A DNA stretch of 64,000 nt from Atriophallophorus winterbourni. Taxonomy: Eukaryota > Platyhelminthes > Trematoda > Plagiorchiida > Microphallidae. The position numbers and the translations under genes were made by a program. This document shows, piece after piece, positions 30,564 to 43,702 of the stretch. The notes under the pieces are model-generated. The model saw nothing but the letters and a program-made list of their open reading frames with translations. It was not told the DNA's origin and searched no databases. The stretch is taken from positions 1 to 64,000 of the forward strand of contig JACCGJ010001894.1 of NCBI GenBank assembly GCA_013407085.1, written 5' to 3'. How positions within the stretch are numbered: the first letter of the stretch is position 1; the number at the start of each line of letters is the position of its first letter.

Positions 30564-33500
30564 AGCTTTGCACACCGGTAAAGTGGTTTACTGACCTTGA
30601 ACACCCCAGTAACTTAATATGCCAAAATGCAAGAAAAATGTTGAATTTATCTTGGTATGGTCTATCCATTTTTACAAGCTCAGTTGCTCTCGTAACCCAT
30701 GCGCGCTCATGATTATGCTATTTTTACCGAGAACAGATATTTAAAAACCAATTTTGTCTGTATTACCAACCATGGTTTTACGGAGGTTCTATTTCAGAAA
30801 GTAGTCATTTCTTAAATTTTGTAATCATGGTTTCGTTATATAATTAATATTTTATGGTGGTTGATGAGGGATTGGTTTCCAATATATTTCACTGCCTTGA
30901 AATATGCGACTTTCAACCGTTCTACTAGCATTGCCACAACCTGAAGTGAATCAACAGCTGTCTATCCTATTCAGCAACTTCTATACAATTTTTGCGAAAT
31001 ATAAACATTTTTTCATTTTTAGTGTGATGCGCTTTTCTGTTAGAGTCAACAGTTTTGGGGAAGATCTCTGGCTGCCCAAAAGGTAAAAATTGGTCACTTA
31101 ATCTAAAATGATATTATTATCTCAATTAAACTGACCAAAAATGAATAAAAATCAAATTTGCGTGGCGTGGTATGTTTCGAAAATTTCGGTAACTTACCAT
31201 GTTACCAGAGCTCATAAGGCATGTAATTATCTCCGATTTCTATAGCATGAAGAGGTAGACTTATTATGCTTATGCCCACAGGGGTTAGTGCAAAGTTTCC
31301 AAAATTATTTTGCGACATTTTTGGCATCTATTTTGCACCTAGATGCGTTATTTTGAATAAGCGCCTTTCCACAAATATACAACATCGACTGCAGTATTTT
31401 CGAGAGCATATCCGATCGCGTGTTTGATATCCCAGCAAGTAAACGTTAGTTTGGTAAAAAATTAATCTGGGCAATACATGTGAAGATATTGTTTGAGTTT
31501 ATTGTTATATACCTTGGTATATATGCTCCTCCACGATGATCAATTATTCTTCTTGTTACTATAGCTAACTTGAATAGCGATTGTTTCATTGATGTCGATT
31601 GTTTGCCCACCCTTGTTATCGATTCCGTCTTAAATTCCCTTTTATTTTCGGACGGATGCCAATCTAGCTTCATCCCCGATGCAATGCTTTCTGTCCATCA
31701 TACCTGCTATATCCCTATTCCAGTAACCGTGAAAATGTGATTATTCCATTGTCTTCGTTCGCATCATTGGTTCATAATATGGCTGAGACTAGTGAATTAT
31801 TTATTAACGTATATGGGGTTACAGTCGGAATTGCATAACGGTGGTTTTAGCAGGAATTTTCGTGACTCTGGGACTATTATGGAACGTGATAATAAAAGCG
31901 TTTTATTACAGAAGTGATCTGAATGGCAATTCCTCAAAATATTACACTTGATTAGAGCGAAGGATTTTATTTTTAGTATTTCACATCAAGCTTTGCAAAA
32001 CATACAGAAGAAAATGAGAAATGTATCTGATCCAGAACAAACATTAAATAAAAATTAATGTTATATGCTTTTGCTTAAATTGGCTTTTGCTCAAAATCGA
32101 TGTTTGCCAAGCCAATGATTAATCTTTTTTGGGACACAAGTTTTTTCTAAAGATTTTGTCCTCAATCTCCTAAAGATGTTCCAGCCAAATCTTCGTCACA
32201 CGTTGTGAAGAACTGTGTATACAACTTAGAACGCCATCTGAGGTTTTACTAGATGACCCATGTCAATCAGTATGATTAGAATCTGATTATTCATCTTCTT
32301 AGAAGAACTTTTGATCAGCCAACTTCAGTGTTGTTCAGAAATTTGCATTACCGGTTTCCGCGTCATACGACAAACAAATCCCGCTCCAGGATGAGGACCG
32401 AACTAGTTCAATCAACAAAATGTGACATTAATTTTTGTTTAATATTCGAGGTCGATCAGATCCATTTTTCAATATTCTCATGCATGTATTTTAGAGTTTG
32501 ATGTGAACTACTCTGATACTCTCATCAAATGTTATCTTGACATTTCGCTGGTTCGGTTCTAACGCATTGAGATTTCACAGAAATGGTTTACACTTCCTTT
32601 CTGTCACCTCGATCACCCGAATTTTTTATGTGAATTATTTCGGAAATGAAAAGTGATTCGCTCTGATCCACCCACTCGATTGAGGCGTATAGCATGATGT
32701 TTACCTAGTTATTTTGTGTTCGTATGCCTGATGCTGTGTTTACCCAAGCTGCTAAGGTAAATAAAGCATTATGGCTTCATTTTTGTCGAATCAATTCTTG
32801 ATTCTATTCGAACAGAATCGGTAATTTGACCTACATTCGGAGCACTCATATTCCGGGGCGGCTTTCGTAATGGTATCTTCGGTGCGAAGATGTAAATTTG
32901 ATGTGATTTAACCCACTGGACCGGATGGTAGGCGTCGCATTTAGTCTTAATTCAATTTACTGTACCAATTTAACCAAAAGAATCGTGGAGGATCAGGATT
33001 AAATAGAATTTTTTTGAAAATCTGCACTGAATTTATTATACTGGAACAACAAGATTTTCACTCGACTCTAGCGAAAAAGGTGTACGATTGGTAAATGATT
33101 TATAATCAAATTTCGTACCCATCTACTTCAACGATATAAGCGAATCACTCAAAAACAACATGCAATTCACTGACACATAAGCACGGCTTAACAATTTTTC
33201 ATTTCCTACTGATTGTGACTCAAAAAATTTGGATTGGTACGTCCGCATATTATTCAAATTTCGTCCATTGAATGCCTTAGGCCTCAGGTCGCTTCAACAC
33301 TTTCACTTCAGCCGTTTTATTCAATAATCTTTGAGTAGTAAACGTTACATCTGACCACAAACATTAGGTCAAAATTCAAATTGCATCAAATTAACATCAC
33401 GAGGCTTGCCAAAATTATTCACAAAATACACTATAAGTGAAATGCTGAAATCCACATATATTATTGCTATGGAAATTGTGTAAAACCGCTTGTTTCGCCT

Positions 33501-34375
33501 AATAATTTTTCATGGGCATGACCAATGAATTTTCTTTGGTGAATACTTTGTTGATTGAACATCAAAGATCCATCTAGTAATGAAGTGTGTGGGGTGATGG
33601 AAATGCTTGTAAATGTGGTTTTTTGTTTCAAACCCAGGGATTAAACCCCATCTAATTGTTTGTGGGCACATGATCGAACAGGTTGGTCGTACCGACCTTA
33701 TCATACCTTACAAATGATGTGTTTATCCATCTAGTGATAATCTTCGAAGAAAACTCGAAAACTCTAGTAATGAATCGAAAACAAATTTTATATTTCAAGT
33801 TTAAACAATCAACAATTACTCATGTACCATCAGTTGGCCACTTCCAGAATGTTTGTTTGGCCAAACAAGTAAATAAAAATCTAATATTTGTAGAAGAAAA
33901 TTCATTTAGCTTCGTCTAACACCGTGTAATCAGTGAAGGAACAAGTAACATTTCTTTCAAAAGAGCGCAAACGTGGTTAATGAAACCTGACACAAATTTG
34001 ATAGAGATTTTGGGAAGCGCAAATAATTGGTGTCAAATAGTATCGATTTGAAAAATTGATGCTATTAAAATGAAGTTTTCACAGAAATTTGTGTTCGCTA
34101 CTCCTAAGTAAATTTATAAATATCGTTCATTATTCAGAAAGGTCGGACTTGTTTGAAAATATTATTCGAGGACTTAAGGTTAAAAAAGTATTATTTAGAA
34201 CACCAAAGGATTAAGTTATGGATAAAAATGCTGGAAAATAGTATATAACGAGTATATGAAATGTACGGCTTCCGAATGAGGTTCTTTTGTAGATGTGAAT
34301 CCCACTTTGCTTTGAAGGTCGCTATTCGCACACAGTGATCCATATGTCGAGTATTGAATGTACGTATTTATGTGC
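30564..34375. other. AT-rich intergenic DNA, nothing recognised
   Basis: Long low-GC stretch with no supported gene, SINE or LINE motif. Confidence 0.5.
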
Positions 34376-34377
34376 GT

Positions 34378-34555
34378 ATGAGTTCACAAGCTTGATCAAG
34401 GCAAAATGCCGCACAGTCAGAGACTGCATCTGGGCTAAGATACTGTCAGGTCGTTTTGACCTAGACAGATATGAGAATAAAATCGAAATGATAGTAAGAC
34501 TCTGGTGTTTTCGCGTGCCTCTTACTACCGGCACAGAAGTACTGCGTGATTGTAG
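34378..34555 (-). repeat. SINE-A copy, truncated
   Basis: CACAAGCTTGATCAAGGCAA to AGAAGTACTGCGTGATTG, with the central part shortened. Confidence 0.65.
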
Positions 34556-34569
34556 CTTAGGTACAGGTT

Positions 34570-34760
34570 TGTGGCTATTGAGATAGCGTCAACTGCTTGG
34601 GTCCAGTCAACCAGTTTGTCAAGGATGAGCGAGATTTATGAAAGCCATGCTGCGCTACAGATAGTATATTTTGCGATTCAAAGAGACGAACTATATTTTT
34701 CGTCACTATATGTTCTAGAACGCGATATCTGTCGAAGGTCTTCCACAGAATACCCATTTA
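34570..34760 (-). pseudogene. CR1-like RT fragment
   Basis: The minus strand reads VLEHIVTKNIVRLFESQNIL, then SVAQHGFHKSRSSLTN, the RT finger block of CR1/Jockey-type LINEs. No start and no catalytic box. Confidence 0.65.
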
Positions 34761-35329
34761 AATCTAAGGTTGATTGTTGAGCGATACATCTGTTGTTCAT
34801 GTCTCGTTTTCGACTCGCATATTCTTAGCGCTAACGAGCCTACGCCACCTGAGCTGTCCTTCACAATTACTCATCCTGCTTGTTTAGCCAGCCGTCTACC
34901 AACGTCGATGTTTCAAGTGGTTTCGTTAAGTCTACCATCCATACACAGTTTATTTCATATTAAACCAATGTAGTTTATTATTCGCGTCACCATACTTGTT
35001 GTCTACCATATAATTTTCACTGGGTAAAACTGCGTTCCAGCCGAAATTTCGTACAAAAACATTCACCTATACCTCGTTTCTATGATAATGAAAACGCACA
35101 GTGCATTATATGTAACTATTTATACTATCACCACCTACATTAGATTTCACTATTTAGTCGACAGTGTATTGAAAAGTATTTGTGACCGATCGAAGAGTTA
35201 TTAAAAAAGATTTGGCAGCGGATAAACAACCAGTACAAGTAATCATCCGAAAATAAACTGCCATTAAATATGCAAAAGTCGATTATACAGATCGGTCGGG
35301 ACCTTGGCTTTTTCTATTAATGCAAGCTG

Positions 35330-35670
35330 GCGACAAAATCCTGGAGTACACTCACTCAATCACTCAGTCCTCTCCGCGCCGGGTGGCACATGAGGCGAAG
35401 ACAACTTCACTTCAGTGGTTCCGGTGTGCCGCTGCTTCCGTTGCCGTCTGCACCGTGAATCCTTGTGCATGTAGTTCGCGTTCCAACGTTCTGCGCCAAG
35501 TTTCCTTAGGCCGTCCCCTTTTTCGTTTACCTTGCGGGCGCCAGTGAATGGCTACCTTCGTATGCGAACTGGGATCCATCATGCAGACATGACCGAATCA
35601 TCTCCACCGTCGTCTTTTGACTACGGTAGATACCACCTCCAGACCAGTTTTTCGCAGGAGCTCTTCATTC
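35330..35670 (-). pseudogene. RTE-like LINE C-terminal fragment
   Basis: The minus strand reads WRPQGKRKRGRPKETWRRTL and EREL, the conserved basic C-terminal block of RTE elements, preceded by a degraded FGHVCMMDP. Confidence 0.7.
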
Positions 35671-35839
35671 GAAATGGTGTGTGGCCAAAAAAATCGTAGA
35701 ATCCTTCTCAAGCACTAAGTTTGAAACATGTTCATTCCTCGCTCAATGGAGTACACAGAAGAAGGAAATGGCCTGGGTTCTGGATTTGCGGTAGTTTGAA
35801 AAATGGTCTACAAAAGCGCGTCTCGGCTGCTAGGTATGT

Positions 35840-36352
35840 TACGGTGGATATTTGGACGATTTTACCAGGGCTGTTTTTCTCTCATATATACACCCGGTTC
35901 TAGATTATGCTGCACAAGCCTGGACACCATGGCTCCAAAAAGACATCTTACTTCTGGATCGCATATTACAGATAACTTCTAAGCTTGTGATTGTACTCGA
36001 AAATATGCCATTTTCCGGGCGACTCAGGCGACTGGAGCTGAGGAGAATGCGAGGTGATCTCATCCTCGCATAAAAAATACTTAATAATGTTTCCCACCCC
36101 CTGGACATATTATTCTACCTTCGAACTTCCAGCAACAGCGTGGCCATAGTTGCAATTTGGAAATACCACACTCCAAACGGAACTGCCGCAGGTATTTTTA
36201 TTCCGAACGTGTGTGCTTTGTTTGGAATTCCCTACCTGCTGATTTGGTAAGCTCAAACAGTTTATCTATATTCAAATCGAAACTTGACGATTTTATGAGA
36301 GCTAATCCAAATTTTACCCCAACTATTAATAAACTATCATCGTACTATTGAT
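35840..36352 (+). pseudogene. CR1-like LINE C-terminal fragment
   Basis: Reads YIHPVLDYAAQAWTPWLQKD, then RRMRGDLILA interrupted by a stop, then NCRRYFYSERVCFVWNSLPA and a short tail to TAG at 36350. The layout equals the C-end of the LINE at 38690-39166. Confidence 0.75.
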
Positions 36353-37364
36353 TTTGATTTTATTTATAAATAAATATACATTTGTACCTATAGTTCGACT
36401 CGATGGTTATTGTAAAGTTAATTGCTATTTCAACCATAAATCTGGAATCTGAAATCTTGAATGGATTCGCATGGATTACGTAATCAATCTAATCCGTCAC
36501 AGATGAGAATAATACCGGCACATAGTCAAAACAATTAAGGGATTACATAGCCTGTAGGTGTGTGTATGTATATCACTTGGTACGACTAATTCAAGATGGG
36601 GAATGGAGTGTTATTTAAATCCGTTCCTTGTTCTATCACCCTTGGTCTGGCAAAGTTTCCTTCTCATGGGCGAAACGTACCCAAAAATCTGCTCCTACTG
36701 ATTCCTTTCAAGATACATTTTCATGGTATTGACTAAGCGATCTGTCCCAAACATTTTCCATTACATTCTTGTTCTTAATCTCAGCAGTCTCTCTCAATTA
36801 GTTCACTGCACAACGTGGCATGGGCAGCTCTTAACCCGCTTAGGATTGGTCAGGTGAATGCAATTTAAACCTGATCTCTGTCTGTACTGACTAACTTGGT
36901 CCGTTGAAGCTTATGTTTCAGAAGTGAAACGTTATCAATAAAGTGCTATACAAACTTACGTTTTCATGACTATTTAGTTGAATTCTGCGTCGCCTGTCTA
37001 TAGTGTACTGTTTGGTAGTTTGCGAAATCGATTAGGATCAATGTATCGAATGGCGATTGACCACACCGTTGAATCCAAGGTTCTTCAAGGTTTTTAATAG
37101 TCTAAAAGGAAACAAGATTAACAACAACCATAGGATGATAAAAATTGAAATGAAAGTATATAAACAGGACAAGGAATTATATTCAGCAGTATATAATTGT
37201 TCGGAAAACGAATTATACAATAAAAATTCGTCTAATTTCGTTTTAAATTTAAGCTAGTGGAGTGAGCAACGGTTGAAGATAAACTGTCCCAAGTAAAACA
37301 GACACGGACAGAGTGGAAATACCTTCTACACTTCAGGCAGGCATGGGGTACCACCAGCACATAT

Positions 37365-38154
37365 TCATGGGTCCGATAATTTCTCGTATCCCTTCGCGTG
37401 AATAAATCCTGTAAGGGATGGTTCGGGGTATAGAATGTTTTGTAAAGTAAGATAAGGTTTCCTCTGATTCGTCGATAGGTACAGTTGAGCTATCCTTTCT
37501 TTAAAAGGCTTGTTTCGGACGGTAAGGGCCAGTTTTGTTGAGCAACGATAGATTCCGTGCCACGGAGACCATGACTGCACACCGTATTCCATGACTGGTC
37601 TCAAGTGTGTACTCATGATCCTTGGTAATATCGTGGGCGAAAATTTCCTAAAGTAGATTTAGGACTCATGTCGCTTTTTTAAATGCATTGTTAGTTTGAA
37701 ATGATGTGTTTTAACTGAAGCATATCCAGACACACAAATCTTTTTCTTCACTGCATTTTTCAAGGACATGTGAACCTATATGCTTTGTGAACTCTACTCG
37801 ATTTCCCACAATCATAATCATGCATTTGTTGAAGTTAAACGGCAGTTTGTTCTTCAGCGGCTAGCTGTGAAGCGTATCAAGATCATTTTGTAATAGCAGA
37901 TAGTCTTCTGGGGTACGGATGCAACGCCATATCTTTATGTCGTCCGCAAATAACGAAATGTTACATCGAACGATTTCCGGTACTTCATTGACATAAACCA
38001 GAAATAGGATCGGACCATGGACTGAACCTTGGGGAACTCCGCTACTTGCTGTGATTGGTTTTGATAATGCAACCTCAACACGTGCCTGGGTAGTGCGATT
38101 TGTTAGGTAGTCATTTAGCCAATGGCCAATGGTCATAAAACAATTTTGTTGCAA
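37365..38154 (-). pseudogene. CR1-like RT fragment, broken
   Basis: 38154-37861 reads IGHWLNDYLTNRTTQARVEV, SSGVPQGSVHGPILFLVYVN and SLFADDIKIWRC (catalytic FADD present). 37616-37365 reads LRPVMEYGVQSWSPW and KERIAQLYL. The connecting part has shifts and deletions. Confidence 0.8.
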
Positions 38155-38689
38155 AATTTCTCTGTCTCTTTCTTATTATATTGCAGAGAAAATTGAATAT
38201 GTATGAAATGTCAGCTGAACTTCTTGGTAGTACGATCAATTTTACATGTTTCGGTTTCTAAGCATTAATTTCTTTAAAAACGGTTGCCACATTTTGCGTG
38301 ATAATGCGTTGAGATTTTCCTGTGAAACTTCTGATAGTGAGCATGTTGCACTTTGATTAAACAAACGAGCGATTTTGGTGAGAGCAGAATCGGGGTCCAA
38401 TTACATTCATTCGACCAATCCGGAGTTACCCAAGAAATACACAGGTCGCAATAGTCGTCTAGCTTGTTGTGACAAATCGGCGACAAAAATATCAATCGAC
38501 GCACTACACTCCATGTTGTTTTATTTCTGTCCGTTGAGAGATTAGCCAGCTTGCGTAACCTTGGAAAATAGGTGGAGTTCCAATATTCTCTTGGCCCGCA
38601 CAGCCTCTCGTGTACCATGGAACTAAAGGACTTAGGTATGTTGATAAACAGGAATCTAAGGATATCGGGCAGTCTACCGGAAAATTAAT

Positions 38690-39390
38690 ACCTACTTGAG
38701 GCCCACCATGGAGTATGCGGTTCAGGCTTGGTCACCCTGGTTAAAGAAAGACATCAATCTCTTGCAGCGAATCTATCATCGGACCACGAAGCTCGTGTGC
38801 GGCTTAAAGCACAAACAATACGAAGATCGTATTGCAAACCTCAACCTCTTCGACTCTCCTTACCGACGTCTTAGAGGTGATCTGATCCTAATGTTTAACA
38901 TATTGCATACCCCCAGCCATCCCCTTAATACACTATTCACACGACAACCACCAAGAACCAGCCGGAGTCATGAGTACACAGTACTAATTCCCGACTCGCG
39001 ACTGAACTGTCGAAGATATTTTTATTCTGTACGTGTATGTTTCACTTGGAACTCCCTACCCTCGAATGTTGCACATGCACCCAACTTGGATATATTCAAA
39101 TCCAGCTTAGACAAATTCCTGTCGACCCATCCGAACATTGAGACTATGTATTCCACAACCTAATAACTTTGAACTCACACATCAAATCATCTCGACCCCA
39201 TGGACATACATGTTCCACTCCACTGAGTGAAAACAGTTTCTATCATTTGGATTTTTACCTGATTCCCGAACTGCTCAGTAAGCAAGCAAATCCCGGTTTT
39301 ACCGAGATATGTTATTTGTAAATTTCCACATTTTCCTGTGGTTTTTGTAAAGCTATATGCTTTTTAGACCATTAAAATTGAATTGAATTG
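38690..39390 (+). mobile_element. 5'-truncated CR1-like LINE (family F2) with (TTGAA)n tail
   Basis: Coding end at 38696-39163: MEYAVQAWSPWLKKDINLLQ, RRLRGDLILMFNIL and NCRRYFYSVRVCFTWNSLPS. The 3' UTR contains ATTTTTACCTGATTCCCGAA and ends ATTAAAATTGAATTGAATTG. Truncated upstream of the RT C-terminus. Confidence 0.8.
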
Positions 39391-39922
39391 AACATCACAG
39401 AAATTTTCACTCTTAACAAGAATTTTCCGGATGAGGGAATTCGATTTTTAGTTCACAATATTTTGCCGACCGCAAATCACCCTCTACAATGCTTATTTAA
39501 TTTACGGGCCTCGCATAAGACAAGAGCTCAGACATTGACTCTAACTGTCCCACACTCACGACTCAATTGTACACAACATTTTTTGCCGTACGAGATTGTT
39601 TTACTTGGAACAATCTACCTGATTATGTTGTAAATTCCGCAAAGCAAAACGTTTAATAAAAATTTTGATGCCTTTTGGCCTTTAACATGTGTATCAAAAA
39701 ACACTATTCATCTTAACCACATGAATGTACATGTGTCCCCCCACTGTGCCAACAAAAACAATTTCCGTCTTTTGGATTTTTACGTGATTCTTGAACTGCT
39801 CAGTAAAAAACAAAATCCCGCTTTTGCTTGTTATATTTTTTGGAGTTACCATATTATTCTGTGGTTTTTGTAACGCTGTATTTTTGTAGACCATTAAAAT
39901 TGAATTGAATTGGATTGAAATC
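39391..39922 (+). mobile_element. Second F2 LINE 3' end, directly abutting the first
   Basis: Degraded C-terminal coding sequence, then the same 3' UTR blocks (ATTTTTACGTGATTCTTGAA, CTGTGGTTTTTGTAACGCTG) and tail ATTAAAATTGAATTGAATTG. More diverged than the neighbour at 38690. Confidence 0.75.
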
Positions 39923-40869
39923 TCACCAGTTTTTCTTAACAAGAACAGCGCACTTAGTGGCTTGTGCATTTCACGCGTAATACAATTGAAACCTGAGCCA
40001 TTGGTCCGACGAAATATCTGTTTATGAAGCAAAATGATAGGCGAAAACTTTTATAGCTGATCCATTTTAATTTTTTTCTTTTGATTGCATGTTTTGTCAC
40101 GAATTAACGGCATTTGACGTTCGTGTGGTGAACTGTTATTTTCTCGACAACCTTCAAAAATTGCTTGAAATTTTGCCCAACTTCGTTGATATCCGCTATC
40201 TGTCGTTCGATTTATACAAGAAACTAAAGCTTCTGTCACATCAATCTAGTTGAGCCTGACTACATAAAGAGGCTATCAGTTCACTCACCAGATGGCGTCA
40301 TTTAACGGGTAATTTCCAAACATTTGTGCACAAACAGCTGAAATTGACAGTAAATCGAAATTTTCTCGTAGAACTTAAAAACAAACTTGCAGACATTGGC
40401 TGAACCCGTTTCACATGATTGACAAAACGATTCAGAGATGTGATATAGAGTTTTCAGTTTCCTTACCAAGATGAGATGGTAAATTATCACGGAAATACAT
40501 TATGCCCTATTCCATATGATTTGCCAAACAATGCGGAAGTTTGCACTTTACGGGCTGTGAGAAAGTAATCACCTATGCATCGCAGTTAAATACACAGAAC
40601 CAGACTAGGCTACTTGTCAAAATTCCGAATATATCGTGGGAATTTACACCACCGTCCTTGAAATAGCATCAGTTCTCCCGCGTGAAATCGAAACTGACTA
40701 AGCCCGACTGTTCGGGTTACAAAGATCCCATTTTGAAATGTGTATGCTAAATTAAAAGTGAAGCTGATGGGATATTTAAAAGATGTCCACATTAGTGTTG
40801 GTCAGTAATCGGAGAATACTTAAACGAAATCCTTTATATGAATATATTATTTAAAAAAATGTTTCGTCA

Positions 40870-41060
40870 GTTCGTGAATCATAAGGCGCTCAACTAGTTC
40901 GGAAATCACAGGCAACAGAGTAACGGGTCCGTCGAAGCGATTTGCGCCTTTATATGTAGGAGTAATTTTTCACGTTTCCAAACGCTGTTTGCCAGTGTTT
41001 GATTGAACAAGTATATGAGTGGTTTATAAAGCAAGTGCACACATTGCTTCAATATTCAGT
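40870..41060 (-). pseudogene. CR1-like RT finger fragment
   Basis: The minus strand reads ITPTYKGANRFDGPVTLLPV then ISELVERL, a degraded form of the LINE block that normally reads near YRPVTLLPVISK. Too short for a family call. Confidence 0.55.
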
Positions 41061-41069
41061 CCGAAATGA

Positions 41070-43390
41070 AGACTTGTGCAAATGAAAATTAATAATCAGA
41101 TATTAAAAACCCCGAGGTAATGGTCTAAACGGCCTCAGTGTACCCAGCTACAATATACAATACAAATATAACAAAATATAATGCATGTGATTATTAGAAC
41201 ATACTAAAGTTTCAACAATTTGTCGTGCACACGCCCAAAACTTTTAATAGAATGAGTGTATATTTTAGTCTACCCTTTTTTATATTTCCCATTAAATTCT
41301 AGTTCATTTTATTTATGTCTATATAAATGATAATTACAATCTGTCATGATCATGTTGCATCTAGCGCCCTTGCGTGTTACATTTTACATAAACAATAGTG
41401 CAAGCACTATAATTTCATACAGTTGCCAATTTATGACCCATTTTCCTCATTAGTTGAAAAACGAAACCATTTAAAATTTAAATTTCCAAGTAAGCATAGG
41501 CCGTCTCGATGAAAGTTATCATGTTCACCAGGGATTTCCATGCTGGGCGTTGACCCGCGTTTATCGGCTTGCGTGAATAGCAAGCTCCCGAGTGACTCCA
41601 TTATCAAACGAAATAATATATGTCTTTACTTATGCGTGCTGTTTAAACAAATCTGAAAAGTTTAACGCGTGCGCTCCACTTCAGAATGTCACACTGGCAT
41701 TGCTGATTTTAAACGTTTTGAAACACTGGTTAAACGGTAGGTTGCGTGATGGTAATGCATGCAAACATGGATTTTTGGTAAAATAGGTTGTTGGACAGTA
41801 GTTTTTAAAATAGAGGCTTCAGGTCGTTTTTGACGTGAGAAAATCCTATGGATTTTGTGTATAAGCAAATTTGGGATGTTTTTCACTAAAAAACCTTTAA
41901 TCGTGTGTTGACACATATTTCTACAAATGGTTTATTAGGATCAAGCTAATCGTACGTACATCAATACCACTGTTACCCGCATAGTATTGATATCTGTTCG
42001 CTGTCCAAATCTAAAGGTCGCGCATCCTAGTGTTCCGAACTAGGAGCACTATGCTGAAGTTTCTATAATGTATTGCTATCCAGATATATTCTCTCTCCAT
42101 CTTTAGCTACAGCTTAAGCATAGGCAATCAACAAGCTTTCCCTTTTTCCGTTTTATACTAAACTTTCCAATGTTTTCACATTTTTTCGATACTACTGGTT
42201 AGCAATCGCTCCGCAGAAATTGCTTCAATTCTTCCGCGAAGGGTTCAACGTAAGGGCTGTTATGGCAAGCTTTGCCAAGCATTCTTATAATTCTATTGAA
42301 TTCGTTATATTCACGATGTTCATGCGACGTAACAGTCGAAAATGAATCTGAAAATTTTATCTTCACACGAAGGTGGACAAGTTGTCAGTCAATTTTTAGT
42401 TGCTTTATCATTATTCACCCAAATCTCCTCAACGAAAAGACATTTTCTGCTAGCGCTTGATAGCATGATATGAAATAAAAATTATTCGAACCCGGTCATG
42501 CCTCCACATTTTTTCATATTTTAAGAAATTATGTTGGTCGGGTTCTGCCATGAATAGCACGGTCAACTTAAATTTTCCATGTAGCTGAAATAGGAAATGC
42601 CGTAGTGTTTCATTTAGAGGTAAACGCGTTAATTTCAGTTAATCAAAGATTTAAAGCTAAGCAAAATAATTGATTTTTTATTTTAGCAAAGCCGTTTTAA
42701 AAATGATAAGTGACAATTTAAGATATTGAGAATCTTCCAAGAAAGTTTTTAATCAAATAACCTGTCGTTCATAATGTCGAAACACGATGGCCGTAGTGAA
42801 CCGTTTTATTATTATAGGGTAGAATCTTACAACAATTGTTCAACAGCTGTGATCAATAAACACGGTACAAGGTTTTTATACAATATTGTTCTAGATAACC
42901 ACTTTGTTGGCCTCCTACCGTCGATATCGACCATGGATGTACATCGCAATCGCATGGTGATCTCATGCTCGACAGCGCTCCAAGTAACCAAACATTCCAA
43001 TTCGGGAGGAACACTCATTGCAGCAGTGCTCACAGCGATAAGTTGTACTCGTTGATAAGCAGCGTTTGCTTTGCTCATCCCAGCCTGTAGACGACGTTTT
43101 ACACAATGTCTCCGAAGTGAGCGGTCGATAGCATGTTCTTCCCGACTCGTAGGGTCAATATCATTTCTCGTTTGCAAACATCTTTGTGCCTCAAGCGCGG
43201 AACGGTCAAGGGTCTAGTTGATTAATAGTCAGCGAAAGTCAAGTTTTAACTTTCGGTTGAACGCCACTTTACAAAATAAATTTCATTTGGCCATTTTATC
43301 CGGTTGGAACAAGCCTCAGTTTCAGTTAACTAAACGAGCGTTTACATTTCATGGTTTAAATTCAAAATCGGTATCACATGCTTTAATATA
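41070..43390. other. Intergenic DNA, no supported gene
   Basis: AT-rich. One open minus-strand stretch at 42827-43177 is richer in GC than its surroundings, but I could not recognise it. Confidence 0.45.
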
Positions 43391-43655
43391 AAATCCTAAT
43401 TTGCATGCATTTCCATCTCGCCCACCACACTTACTTTGTCGAGCGATTTCGTTCAGGAGCAAGACTTTCTTAATTGGCTTGTTCACACATTAGGCCTCCT
43501 TCAGAAGTAGCTTGAGTTCGATATTTCATTGTACCGTTGCGAAGGTATTCATACCACATCGATCTTATGAACATTCAAGTCTGAAGCAATTTGTAATTGC
43601 TTCAGATAGCATTATGGAAATATGATCAGTGTATAGTGTTACTCACCCCCAAGCA

Positions 43656-43702
43656 CATACATACCACAACCGGTTTCTGGCTGTTTGCCGCAATCAGGTG
43701 GA
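43656..43702 (-). ncRNA. Degenerate hammerhead ribozyme relic
   Basis: Minus strand: GTCCACCTGATTGCGGC, loop, GCCAGAAACCGGTTGTGG. The core reads CTGATTG rather than CUGANGA, so it is dead. The flank GTGTTACTCACCCCCAAG resembles the 3' end of the elements near 47 kb. Confidence 0.55.

Noticed and set aside
38274..38618. Minus-strand frame upstream of the LINE fragment as ORF1 or host gene
   Set aside because: No motif recognised and it is not colinear with the LINE frame; left unassigned.
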